DNA from: an uncultured Flavobacteriales bacterium
GTDB lineage: Bacteria; Bacteroidota; Bacteroidia; Flavobacteriales_E; Vicingaceae
Assembly: GCA_937901255.1 (NCBI GenBank)
Contig: CALCHN010000043.1
Location: forward strand, 124,001 to 188,000
Length of the DNA: 64,000 bases
Direction of reading: 5' to 3'
Positions 33,201 to 41,889 of this stretch are shown one piece after another. Each line of letters starts with the position of its first letter. The stretch's first letter is position 1. The translations under genes and the position numbers were made by a program. A model generated the notes under the pieces. That model was not told the DNA's origin, made no database searches, and saw nothing but the letters and a program-made list of their open reading frames with translations.

Positions 33201-35327
33201 TTGCTTAACTATATCCCATTAGTTCGTCTTTTAATTCCTTTTATTATAGGAATTATTTTTGCCATTTATCTTCCGGCAAGTTCAAGCCTACCCCAATATG
33301 TGTTTTTAGGTGTTGTAGTTAGCTACCTTATCCTTTTCTCCATCAAAAAAATTAATACTAATTATAAACTCAGATGGATTTTTGGTGTACTGATTTACGG
33401 TAGTTTTATGTTGGCAGCTTATAGCTTAACGTCCATCAAAACCAATCAATCTCATTCTTCTTATCAATTAAATGATGCTGACAACAGGTTTATTATTGCT
33501 GAAGTGATTGAACCTACCGAAGAAAAAGCCAATTCCGTAAAAGCGGTAGTAGAAATTATCGGTCTAAAAACTAACGAAGAATGGAAAAATACCAATGGTA
33601 AATCTATTATTTATCTTCAAAAAGACAGTTTAGCAAACCATCTAAAACTAGGCGATATCATATCTTTTGAACCAGTATTAAAAGATGTTCCAGCACCAAA
33701 AAATCCGCATGAATTTAGTTTTAAAAGGTATTTATCTTACCACCTTATTCACCAACAAGCCTATTTGCGTAGTGATAACTGGAAAATTATTCATCAAAAT
33801 AATGACATTTCCATTTTTGCTTATGCTAGTAATATCAGAAAAAAACTGATAACCAAAATGGAAGAAATGGGAGTTAAAGACAAACAGCTTAGTGTAGCTT
33901 CGGCTTTAATTTTAGGCTATAAAAATGAAATTGATGCTCAGCTAAAGAGTGCTTACTCTAGTGCTGGAGCTATGCATGTGTTGGCAGTTTCCGGACTTCA
34001 TGTTGGTGTTATTTTTTTGATTTTAAATCAAGTATTTCAATTTTTTAATAAACTAAAATATGGCAATTACATTAAAGGAGTGCTCATCATTGTATTGCTG
34101 TGGGCTTATGCTCTTTTAACTGGTTTATCGCCTTCGGTAATGCGAGCAGCAACCATGTTTAGCTTTATTGTTGCCGCCAAAACAACCAAAAGCAATGCAA
34201 ACTTTTTCAACACCTTGGCGGCTTCTGCTTTGTTTTTACTCATTATCAATCCGTTTTTATTAATGGAAGTTGGGTTTCAACTTTCTTACCTTGCCGTAAT
34301 AGGAATTGTAGTTATCCAACCTTGGGTTTACAGCCTTTTTTACACCAAATGGTGGTTGTTAGATAAAATTTGGGAGCTTACCGCTGTTTCTATTGCAGCT
34401 CAAATAGCCACTTTTCCTTTAGGATTGTATTATTTTCATCAGTTTCCTAATTATTTTATGCTATCCAACTTAGTGGTAATTCCGTTGGCTATTTTAATTT
34501 TATACTTGGGAATAATTACACTTATTGCCTCTCCTATTCCTATTATTGGAAGTTTATTAGGAAAATTGTTAAACCTTATTGTATATGGATTAAACGAAGC
34601 CGTTATTTTTATTGATAAAATTCCTTACTCGCTTACCCAAAATATAAAGTTTAATTTGCTGGATAATTACTTAACTTATTTGGCAATTATTTTAATTATC
34701 CTTACCATTCACTATAAAAAGTTAAAATACTTTATGGTGGGCGTAGCATGTTTTATCATCATGTTTAGCTTTCGTCTTAAAGATAATATCCATCAAATAA
34801 ATCAGAAATACTTAACTGTTTATAATATCCCAGGGCATTCTGCTATTAATTTAATTGAAGGAAATGATAATGTGTTGTTTTCCGATATAAAACTCCTAGA
34901 CAATAAAAGTAAGCTCATGTTTCATGTGCAGAACAATTGGATTCAAAAAGGAGTGGAATCTGAAAAAATAGTTACCTTAAACAAATTAACCGATAAAAAT
35001 CAGCTTTCTACGCTTTATGTTACTGACAATAAAAAACTCTTTGTAAAACGTAATTACCTTCAGTTTTTTAATGAAAAAATGGCAATACTCCCTCCTGATT
35101 TTCAGCTAAAAAGCCTAGAAAAACCTTTAGCACTTGATTTGTTAATCCTTACTAAAAATCCTAAATTTTCTATAACAGAACTACTACAAACATTTAAGCC
35201 TAAAGAAATTATTATAGATGCTTCTAACTCTAACTACATTTCAGAAAAATTGAAAACCGAAGCAAAAGCCCTAAACATTAACTGTTGGTCGGTGTTAATT
35301 GATGGAGCTTACACTAAACAGTTATAA
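33201..35327 (+). CDS. ComEC/Rec2-family DNA uptake channel protein
   Basis: 708 residues with a TTG start; a TAA lies three codons upstream and no in-frame ATG gives a complete N-terminus. An N-terminal membrane pair and DUF4131-like segment (residues 1-200) are followed by the Competence domain with AMHVLAVSGLHVGVIFLIL, LLTGLSPSVMRAATMF and a run of transmembrane helices to about 530. The last about 160 residues are soluble, and the metallo-beta-lactamase motif HxHxDH of longer ComEC proteins is absent, as in the Bacteroidota short form. It would carry single-stranded DNA across the inner membrane during transformation. Confidence 0.9.
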   Translation: MLNYIPLVRLLIPFIIGIIFAIYLPASSSLPQYVFLGVVVSYLILFSIKKINTNYKLRWIFGVLIYGSFMLAAYSLTSIKTNQSHSSYQLNDADNRFIIAEVIEPTEEKANSVKAVVEIIGLKTNEEWKNTNGKSIIYLQKDSLANHLKLGDIISFEPVLKDVPAPKNPHEFSFKRYLSYHLIHQQAYLRSDNWKIIHQNNDISIFAYASNIRKKLITKMEEMGVKDKQLSVASALILGYKNEIDAQLKSAYSSAGAMHVLAVSGLHVGVIFLILNQVFQFFNKLKYGNYIKGVLIIVLLWAYALLTGLSPSVMRAATMFSFIVAAKTTKSNANFFNTLAASALFLLIINPFLLMEVGFQLSYLAVIGIVVIQPWVYSLFYTKWWLLDKIWELTAVSIAAQIATFPLGLYYFHQFPNYFMLSNLVVIPLAILILYLGIITLIASPIPIIGSLLGKLLNLIVYGLNEAVIFIDKIPYSLTQNIKFNLLDNYLTYLAIILIILTIHYKKLKYFMVGVACFIIMFSFRLKDNIHQINQKYLTVYNIPGHSAINLIEGNDNVLFSDIKLLDNKSKLMFHVQNNWIQKGVESEKIVTLNKLTDKNQLSTLYVTDNKKLFVKRNYLQFFNEKMAILPPDFQLKSLEKPLALDLLILTKNPKFSITELLQTFKPKEIIIDASNSNYISEKLKTEAKALNINCWSVLIDGAYTKQL

Positions 35328-35406
35328 TGGGTTTCTTTTATTTTTAACACGTTCAAATAAACTTGTTGACACAAATTATAGTTCATTATCCCTAATTATC
35401 AGAAAC

Positions 35407-35468
35407 TCTCACCTACCCCCTCTCTTTAAAGAGAGAGGAATAGTTATCGCAAGATAACTTGGGGTGAG
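35407..35468. repeat. REP-like element, two hairpins (copy A)
   Basis: CTCACC...GGTGAG ends enclose CTCTCTTTAAAGAGAG and AGTTATC-GCAA-GATAACT. The same element in opposite orientation lies at 62442-62513. It is in the spacer between comEC and the SGNH lipoprotein gene. Confidence 0.85.
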
Positions 35469-35605
35469 TAATAATAAGTTACGTATTAAATATATGTTTA
35501 TTAATGATTATTGGTGTTGGTTACTTTAAAATGTGTTCTCTTATAATTCTTTTTTTTTTAATCATAAAAAATCACTACATTTATCCCCTAAATAAATTAA
35601 AAATT

Positions 35606-36922
35606 ATGAATACCAAAACTTATCATAGCCTTTTATTATTAAGCATCGCAGTTGCTTTTTTCTCATGCACCAAAACTGAGTTCGATGAATTTGAAGTAGC
35701 CTCAGGAAATGCAGATTTCAGCAATTATGTAGCCGTAGGAAACTCGCTTACACAAGGCTATCAAGATGGTGGTTTACACAATGAATTTGGTCAGCACGAA
35801 AATTCTTACCCAGCTATGTTGGCAAAGCAATTTAAACTCATTCATCCAAATTTGAGCTATTTACAACCAACAGTACAAGGGAATGGTTCGGGATACATGC
35901 ACTTAAAATGGGAGAATGAAGAAATAAAAGTGATTAAAGTTTACGATTCTGAAAGAAACGACAATCATCCCGATGCTATTAAAAATGATCCATCTTGGGA
36001 AACTTGGGGAAACAAATCATTAAAATATAATAACTTGGGAGTTTCAGGATTTAAGTTAGCAAATGTTGTAGCTGGTGGAAACACTTCTGCTTCAGTTAAT
36101 TATTTTGTAAGTAATGTAAATCCTTATGCTCGTTTTTTAAATTGGGGAACAACATCTAACATGGTTAGTTATTTAGATCATATCAAAAATAGTAATGCTA
36201 CTTTTTTTACCAACTGGTTAGGAAATAATGATGTTTTAGGCTGGTCAACAGGTGGTGGAGATGATGGTTATGAAGCTCAAGTTAACGAATATTTTTCTAA
36301 ATTGACGGATGTTACAGAATTTAGTAATAAATACGATTCTGTTTTATTGGCTTTTAAAAATATGGGAGCAAAAGGGGTTTGTGCTACCATTCCAGATGTA
36401 ACTTCAATTCCTTATTTTAAAACAGTTACCCTTGAGGCTATTGGTGGTGATGTTTGGATTACTGAAGGACCTTATTCCAACAATCCAGGAAATGTTAGAA
36501 AAGCTACAAACGAAGATTTAATATTGTTAACTGCTTCGGATGAATTAGCTATTGGTAACGGACTTTCTCAAAATAAACCATTAGACCATACTTTTGTGTT
36601 GGATAAAGATGAAAAAGCCATTTCTCAGAGTACTGTTATAGCTTATAATAACGTTATTCGTTCGTTAGCGGCTTCTTATGGGTTTGCTGTTGCAGATATG
36701 TATGAGTTTATGCGAGATTTAGAATCGGGGTTAGTTTTTGATGGTATTGATTTTTCTCCTGAATTTGTTGCTGGAGGTGTTTTTTCACTTGATGGTGTAC
36801 ATCCAAACACAAGAGGTTACGCACTTATTGCTAATAAATTTATTGATGTTATTAATCAGCATTACAGTTCTACTATTCCGCAAGTAGTTGTAGGTGATTA
36901 TAGAGGAGTTACTTTTCCGTAG
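35606..36922 (+). CDS. SGNH/GDSL-type hydrolase lipoprotein
   Basis: 438 residues. The ATG at 35606 is chosen because it gives a lipoprotein signal peptide (LLLLSIAVAFFSC); upstream in-frame codons are hydrophobic noise. SGNH blocks are visible: NYVAVGNSLTQGYQDG (block I, the nucleophile Ser in GNSL), GVSGFKLANV (block II Gly), TNWLGNNDVLG (block III Asn), and LDGVHPNTRGYALIA (block V Asp-His). It would be an esterase or lipase anchored at the outer membrane; the substrate is unknown. Its 3' end overlaps the convergent MFS gene by 14 bp. Confidence 0.88.
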   Translation: MNTKTYHSLLLLSIAVAFFSCTKTEFDEFEVASGNADFSNYVAVGNSLTQGYQDGGLHNEFGQHENSYPAMLAKQFKLIHPNLSYLQPTVQGNGSGYMHLKWENEEIKVIKVYDSERNDNHPDAIKNDPSWETWGNKSLKYNNLGVSGFKLANVVAGGNTSASVNYFVSNVNPYARFLNWGTTSNMVSYLDHIKNSNATFFTNWLGNNDVLGWSTGGGDDGYEAQVNEYFSKLTDVTEFSNKYDSVLLAFKNMGAKGVCATIPDVTSIPYFKTVTLEAIGGDVWITEGPYSNNPGNVRKATNEDLILLTASDELAIGNGLSQNKPLDHTFVLDKDEKAISQSTVIAYNNVIRSLAASYGFAVADMYEFMRDLESGLVFDGIDFSPEFVAGGVFSLDGVHPNTRGYALIANKFIDVINQHYSSTIPQVVVGDYRGVTFP

Positions 36923-38192
36923 CTTCGTTTAGTATATTTTTAGTGGATTTTACTCTAAGCAACAACAAAAATCCTATTACAAAAAATACAATTAGAATTA
37001 ACACCGATGTTCTAATATCAAACAATCCTTCTATAAAACCAAAAAAGAAAGTACCTATTACTACGCCTGTTTTTTCCAAAATATCATAAAAACTAAAATA
37101 CGAAGCATGGTCTTGTGTTTCGGGTAACAATTTAGAATAAGTAGAGCGGGATAAGGATTGTATCCCTCCCATTACCAAACCAATAGAACCGGCAATAATA
37201 TAAAAATGCAAAGGCAAATACACCAGGCTATATGCTGAAATACAAATAATTATCCAACATAAAACTACAAACAACAAGGTTTTTATATTACCAATTTTTT
37301 TAGATAAAAATGCCATTCCTTGAGCTCCAGCAATAGCAATAAATTGTATTACCAATATGCTTACAATTAATCCTGTTTGCATTTCCTCGTTGCTGCTCCA
37401 CTCAATTTCTTTCGTTCCAAAAAAAACAGCCATTAGCATAATGGTTTGAACGCCCATGCTGTAAACAAAAAAAGCAGACAAATATTTCTTTAGATTGTAT
37501 TGATGTTTAAGCTCTTTAAAAACTTTTTGAAGTTCTTTAAACCCTTTTAAAAACCTATTTCCTTTTGGACGTTTATTGTAAACATTGTTTGGCAACGCCA
37601 TAAATGTAAACTGAGCGAAGCCTATCCACCAAACTCCGGTTATTACAAAAGCCCATTCTACAGGCATATCAAAACCTTGTAACAATACCAAACAAACAAT
37701 TAACAGTAACGAGCTGCCCACATAACCTAACGAAAAACCTTTAGCACTAACATTATCTTGCAAATCGGGCGTTACAATTTCGGGCAAATAGGCATTATAA
37801 AACACCAAACTCCCCGAAAAACCAATACTTGCCAATAACACAGGCAACATGCTTAATTCTAAGGCATTTTCAGCATCAAAAAAATATAAACTGATGCAAG
37901 AAAAAGCTCCCAAATAACAAAAAAACTGCAAATACTTTTTCTTATTTCCGGAATAATCTGCCATACCAGAAAGTATAGGAGAAAGCACTACCATCAACAT
38001 AAAAGAGAACGAAATAACATAGGAATAAAGCTCTGTATTTACGAAAGATTTTCCGAAAAAAATTACTTCTTCAGCTGTTGTACTTTCATAAAAAATAGGA
38101 AAAATAGCGGTTGTAATAATTAACGCATACACAGAGTTTGCCCAATCGTACATTGCCCAAGCATTAATTATTTTCTGGTTGTTAATTTTCAC
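36909..38192 (-). CDS. UMF1/Atg22-like MFS permease
   Basis: 427 residues, about twelve transmembrane segments. It starts KIINAWAMYDWANSVYALIITTAIFPIFY, the UMF1/Atg22-like family signature, and has VLSPILSGMADYSGNKKKYL, FYNAYLPEIV and GGIQSLSRSTYSKLLPE. The transport substrate of this family in bacteria is not known. A TACTTTCG -7 motif lies 23 bp upstream of the start. Confidence 0.85.
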   Translation of the reverse strand: MKINNQKIINAWAMYDWANSVYALIITTAIFPIFYESTTAEEVIFFGKSFVNTELYSYVISFSFMLMVVLSPILSGMADYSGNKKKYLQFFCYLGAFSCISLYFFDAENALELSMLPVLLASIGFSGSLVFYNAYLPEIVTPDLQDNVSAKGFSLGYVGSSLLLIVCLVLLQGFDMPVEWAFVITGVWWIGFAQFTFMALPNNVYNKRPKGNRFLKGFKELQKVFKELKHQYNLKKYLSAFFVYSMGVQTIMLMAVFFGTKEIEWSSNEEMQTGLIVSILVIQFIAIAGAQGMAFLSKKIGNIKTLLFVVLCWIIICISAYSLVYLPLHFYIIAGSIGLVMGGIQSLSRSTYSKLLPETQDHASYFSFYDILEKTGVVIGTFFFGFIEGLFDIRTSVLILIVFFVIGFLLLLRVKSTKNILNEATEK

Positions 38193-38214
38193 TACAGTTT
38201 TTAATCTCTTTTTG

Positions 38215-38222
38215 CGAAAGTA
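38215..38222 (-). promoter_or_regulatory. -7 box TACTTTCG of the MFS permease gene
   Basis: Read on the minus strand as TACTTTCGCAAA. The same octamer precedes guaB and the coiled-coil gene in this window. Confidence 0.55.
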
Positions 38223-38332
38223 AAACTAAGCAAAAACTTGTTTTATGAAGAAATAATAAAATTAAACTTGCGTTTAGTAACTTTTTAACACATTTATATT
38301 AACCAACCAATTTCCATCTTAATTTCTTTGAG

Positions 38333-38340
38333 TATATTTG
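38333..38340 (+). promoter_or_regulatory. -7 box TATATTTG abutting the bamD start
   Basis: It is a perfect TAnnTTTG match ending only 5 nt before the bamD ATG (38346), which would place transcription initiation at or near the start codon. Confidence 0.5.
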
Positions 38341-38345
38341 CCGCT

Positions 38346-39155
38346 ATGTTTAAGAAAAACAGTTTATATCTTCTATTCATTCTTATGCTTTCATTAGGTT
38401 GCAGCAAGTATCAGAAAATACTTAAAAGTTCTGATGTTGACCTAAAATATGAAGCCGCACAAAAGTATTATGATGAAGAAAAATACGACAGAGCTATTCC
38501 GCTTTTAGAAGAATTAATTCCTTTGTTAAGAGGAACCGACAGAGCCGAAAAAGTGTATTTTCTTTATGCTTATTCTAACTATCAATCTAATTTACTGTAT
38601 GCTGCTGCTTACCATTTTAAGAAATTTGCAACCACTTACCCAGCTAGCAAACATGTTGAAGAAATGTTATTTATGCACGGATATTCGCAATATCTATTAT
38701 CTCCAATTCCAGAACTTGACCAAACCGAAACGTATAATGCTGTTAATTCCCTACAATTATTTATCAATACCTTTCCCGAACATAATTTAGTTGATTCTAG
38801 CAATGTTTTAATGGATAAGTTGAGAGCTAAATTAGAAACCAAATCGTACCTAAACGCCAAACAATATTTTAAAATACAAGACTATAAAGCTTCAATTGTT
38901 GCGTTAGGCAATCATATCAAAGACTATCCTGACTCTAAAAACCTAGAAGAATTAAATTTTTTAATCTTAAAATCGCACTATTTATTAGCTATAAACAGTG
39001 TTAAAGAAAAAAAATTGGAAAGAATTGGAAATACTATCGAAGCTTATTATAACTTTGCAGATTCATTTGGGGAAAGTAAATATTTAAAGGAAGCCCAAAA
39101 TATTTATTCCAAAATGGAAGAAGAACAAAATAAAATTAAACTAGAAAATTTATAA
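38346..39155 (+). CDS. bamD: Outer-membrane assembly lipoprotein BamD
   Basis: 269 residues. The ATG at 38346 starts a lipoprotein signal peptide (YLLFILMLSLGC); an upstream TTG in frame is less likely. Tetratricopeptide-like helices follow (AAQKYYDEEKYDRAIPLLEELI, AAYHFKKFATTYPAS, QYFKIQDYKASIVALGNHIKDYP). BamD is the essential lipoprotein of the BAM complex that folds outer-membrane proteins with BamA. It heads the conserved cluster bamD-rpoZ-coaBC-DUF4835-recN, with 4 bp to rpoZ. Confidence 0.93.
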   Translation: MFKKNSLYLLFILMLSLGCSKYQKILKSSDVDLKYEAAQKYYDEEKYDRAIPLLEELIPLLRGTDRAEKVYFLYAYSNYQSNLLYAAAYHFKKFATTYPASKHVEEMLFMHGYSQYLLSPIPELDQTETYNAVNSLQLFINTFPEHNLVDSSNVLMDKLRAKLETKSYLNAKQYFKIQDYKASIVALGNHIKDYPDSKNLEELNFLILKSHYLLAINSVKEKKLERIGNTIEAYYNFADSFGESKYLKEAQNIYSKMEEEQNKIKLENL

Positions 39156-39159
39156 CACC

Positions 39160-39486
39160 ATGAATTTTAAAACTACCAACGCAGAAACAACTACAATTAC
39201 TAGAGACTTACAAGCTATTGAAGATGTTACTGGAAACATTTACGAATCTGTTGTAGCTGTTGCTAAAAGATCTAACCAAATTGCTGTTGATTTAAAAGAA
39301 GAATTAATTGGTAAAATCAATGAATTTGCTTCAACAACAGATAATTTAGAAGAAGTTTTTGAAAACAGAGAGCAAATAGAAATTTCTAGATTTTACGAGC
39401 GTTTACCAAAAACTAACGCAATGGCATTAAAAGAATTTTTAGATGAAAAAATATTCATCAAAAATCCTGATGCCGATAAAGAATAA
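39160..39486 (+). CDS. rpoZ: DNA-directed RNA polymerase omega subunit (Rpb6-like, Bacteroidota type)
   Basis: 108 residues containing NIYESVVAVAKRSNQIA, the omega/Rpb6 core that contacts beta-prime, and an acidic C-terminus. It assists RNA polymerase assembly. It lies between bamD (4 bp) and coaBC (5 bp), the standard Bacteroidota order, which supports the call despite weak similarity to enterobacterial omega. Confidence 0.88.
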   Translation: MNFKTTNAETTTITRDLQAIEDVTGNIYESVVAVAKRSNQIAVDLKEELIGKINEFASTTDNLEEVFENREQIEISRFYERLPKTNAMALKEFLDEKIFIKNPDADKE

Positions 39487-39491
39487 CAAAC

Positions 39492-40709
39492 ATGCTAAAA
39501 GGCAAAAATATTCTCCTAGGTATTACCGGTGGAATTGCTGCCTATAAAATACCTCTTTTAATCCGTTTGTTGGTTAAAGCTGGTGCTAATGTTAAAGTTA
39601 TTGCAACTTCTTCTGCATTAGATTTTGTTGCTCCGTTAACCTTAGCAACACTTTCTAAAAATCCTGTTTTAACCTCTTTTAAAGACGAATCGAATAATTG
39701 GAACAACCATGTAGAGTTAGCCCTTTGGGCTGACTTTTTTGTTGTTGCTCCTGCCACTGCCAATACCATAGCCAAATTTGCTAATGGCATTTGCGACAAC
39801 TTCCTGTTGGCTTGCTTTTTCTCTGCTAAATGTCCTATTTTAATTGCTCCGGCAATGGATTTAGACATGTACCAACATCCTACCCTAAAAAACAATCTTA
39901 ACCAATTAGAAAAGTTTGGCAACAAAATTTTAGATGCTCCAGCAGGTGAACTTGCTAGCGGACTTAGTGGTGAAGGCCGAATGGAAGAACCTGAGCAAAT
40001 TTTTGAAGCCATAAAAAAACATTTTACTACTTCCCTCCCACTTAAAGGAAAAAAAATAGTTATTACCGCAGGACCAACTGTAGAAAAAATTGACCCTGTA
40101 AGGTTTATTAGTAATTTTTCTACCGGAAAAATGGGCATTGCACTTGCCGAGCATGCTGCTAATTTAGGTGCTGATGTAAATTTAATTATCGGACCGACCA
40201 AAGTTTCTGCTTCCGAAAATATTAATAGAATTGATATTGTTACCGCTGAAGATATGTACAATGCCGTTCATCAGCAAGTTAAAAATGCCGATATCATTAT
40301 TATGGCGGCAGCTGTAGCAGATTTTACGCCTGAAACAAGCAGTGATAAAAAAATTAAAAAAGATGAACAGACTGCTAAATCAAATGAATTGGTAATTAAA
40401 TTGAAACCAACAAAAGACATTTTAGCTTCGGTAGGAAAAATTAAAAATAAAAATCAATTGTTAGTAGGTTTTGCCCTTGAAACGCATGACGAGCTTGAAA
40501 ATGCTAAAAAGAAATTAGCAAAAAAGAATTTAGATTATATTATTTTAAACTCTTTAAACGACAAAGGTGCAGGGTTTAACCACGAAACAAACAAAATAAC
40601 GCTTATAGACAAAAGCAATAATATTACTAATTTTGAGTTGAAGTCGAAGGTAAAAGTTGCGGAAGACATCTTCAACATTATTTTAACTAAGCATTTTTCT
40701 AAAAAATGA
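39492..40709 (+). CDS. coaBC: Bifunctional phosphopantothenoylcysteine decarboxylase/synthetase CoaBC
   Basis: 405 residues. The N-terminal flavin decarboxylase has LLGITGGIAAYKIPLLIR, the catalytic His in SNNWNNHVELALWAD, VAPATANTIAKFANGICDN and APAMDLDMYQHP. The C-terminal synthetase has ITAGPTVEKIDPVRFISN and FSTGKMGIALAEHA. It catalyses two steps of coenzyme A synthesis from 4'-phosphopantothenate. Its stop overlaps the DUF4835 start by 4 bp (ATGA). Confidence 0.96.
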   Translation: MLKGKNILLGITGGIAAYKIPLLIRLLVKAGANVKVIATSSALDFVAPLTLATLSKNPVLTSFKDESNNWNNHVELALWADFFVVAPATANTIAKFANGICDNFLLACFFSAKCPILIAPAMDLDMYQHPTLKNNLNQLEKFGNKILDAPAGELASGLSGEGRMEEPEQIFEAIKKHFTTSLPLKGKKIVITAGPTVEKIDPVRFISNFSTGKMGIALAEHAANLGADVNLIIGPTKVSASENINRIDIVTAEDMYNAVHQQVKNADIIIMAAAVADFTPETSSDKKIKKDEQTAKSNELVIKLKPTKDILASVGKIKNKNQLLVGFALETHDELENAKKKLAKKNLDYIILNSLNDKGAGFNHETNKITLIDKSNNITNFELKSKVKVAEDIFNIILTKHFSKK

Positions 40710-41608
40710 TTCAATATATAAAAATAGTATTATTAAGCTGCTGCATAAGTTTATTTGCAAGTGTTTCCGCTCAGGAACTCGATTGCAAAGTACAAATTAA
40801 CTCCACGCAAGTTCAGGCTACCGATAAAAGTGTTTTTGACGCTATGGAAAAAAACATTTTTGAGTTTATGAATAGCCGAAAATGGACCAACCACATTTAT
40901 CAAGCAAACGAAAGAATTGAATGTTCTATCTTAATTAATGTAAATGAGATGGTTTCTGCTACAGAATTTAAAGCAACTATTCAGGTTCAATCTAGGAGAC
41001 CAGTTTTTAACAGTTCTTACAACAGCACCTTACTTAACCATATTGATAAAGAATTTGATTTTAGGTTTAACGAATTCGATAATTTACAATATTCAGAAAA
41101 TTCGCACCTCTCTAACCTTACGTCTGTATTGGCTTTTTATGCCTACATTATTATTGGATTAGATTACGATTCTTTCGAACTTAAAGGCGGAACTCCTTAT
41201 TTTTTACAAGCTCAAAAAATTGTTTCTAATGCTCAAGGAGCTGCTGAACCAGGCTGGAAAGCTTTTGAAAACAACACCAACAGGTATTGGATAGTGCAAG
41301 ATTTACTTCATCCTACCCACGAATCATTAAGACAATGTTATTACGAATACCACCGTTTGGGATTTGATGAGATGGCAAAAGACGTAGCCAAAGGTAGGGC
41401 TAAAGTATTGGAGAGCTTAAAACTGTTAGAAAATGTTTATAAAGCCAAACCGGGAGCTTTTCATTTACAGGTTTTCTTTAACTCTAAAGCCGATGAAATT
41501 GTGAACCTCTTTAAAGGTGGGCTTGCCAACGAAAAAAGTGAGGTGATTACTTTACTCGACAAAATTAACCCCATGAATGGCAGTAAGTATAAAGAGATTA
41601 GGAAGTAG
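40706..41608 (+). CDS. DUF4835-family secreted protein (T9SS-associated PorD-like)
   Basis: 300 residues with a signal peptide (VLLSCCISLFASVSAQ). The mature part has LDCKVQINSTQVQATDKSVF, FEFMNSRKWTNHIYQANERIEC, AFYAYIIIGLDYDSFELKGG and PTHESLRQCYYEYHRLGFDEM. The gene is conserved between coaBC and recN across Bacteroidota. Some annotations call it PorD and link it to type IX secretion; I hold that as likely but unproven here. It is translationally coupled to coaBC. Confidence 0.85.
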   Translation: MIQYIKIVLLSCCISLFASVSAQELDCKVQINSTQVQATDKSVFDAMEKNIFEFMNSRKWTNHIYQANERIECSILINVNEMVSATEFKATIQVQSRRPVFNSSYNSTLLNHIDKEFDFRFNEFDNLQYSENSHLSNLTSVLAFYAYIIIGLDYDSFELKGGTPYFLQAQKIVSNAQGAAEPGWKAFENNTNRYWIVQDLLHPTHESLRQCYYEYHRLGFDEMAKDVAKGRAKVLESLKLLENVYKAKPGAFHLQVFFNSKADEIVNLFKGGLANEKSEVITLLDKINPMNGSKYKEIRK

Positions 41609-41609
41609 G

Positions 41610-41699
41610 CGTTAGGAGTTAGGCATTAGGCGTTAGGTGTTAGGCGTTAGGCGTTAGGTATTAGGTTAATCTTCAAACCTCAAACCTCAAACCTCAAAT
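41610..41699. repeat. Two heptamer tandem arrays (GCGTTAG and CCTCAAA)
   Basis: About eight imperfect copies of a TTAGGCG-type heptamer at 41610-41665 are followed by three to four copies of CCTCAAA at 41672-41699. Both have period 7, and they sit beside the 81-bp repeat copy. Confidence 0.85.
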
Positions 41700-41700
41700 G

Positions 41701-41781
41701 CCGAAAAAACAAGAATTTTCAATTCTTTATTTTTTCGAGCATCCTCGAAATATCAGTTTTTCACAGAAAAACATATTTCGG
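41701..41781 (-). repeat. 81-bp double-hairpin repeat, copy 2
   Basis: Reverse complement of the element at 13757-13837 with about six differences, most of them in the loop of the first hairpin. It is intergenic, between DUF4835 and recN. Confidence 0.88.
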
Positions 41782-41850
41782 GACTTCAAGCCCCAAACTT
41801 TCCCACTCATAATCTTCTAAAGGATTTCTCATATTTCTATTAAAAACGTG

Positions 41851-41858
41851 TATTTTTG
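41851..41858 (+). promoter_or_regulatory. -7 box TATTTTTG of recN
   Basis: It matches TAnnTTTG and lies 31 nt before the recN ATG. recN therefore seems to have its own promoter after the repeat-filled spacer. Confidence 0.5.
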
Positions 41859-41889
41859 AGTTGGAAAATTTAACATCAAAAAACCAACT

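Noticed and set aside
33201..35327. Truncated comEC lacking its metallo-beta-lactamase domain
   Set aside because: Bacteroidota ComEC proteins of about 700 residues usually lack that domain, and the gene has a natural stop, so this is the ordinary short form.
39542..40261. 239-codon minus-strand frame opposite coaBC
   Set aside because: It is antisense to a fully conserved CoaBC protein; the peptide has no coherent domain and arises from codon bias on the other strand.
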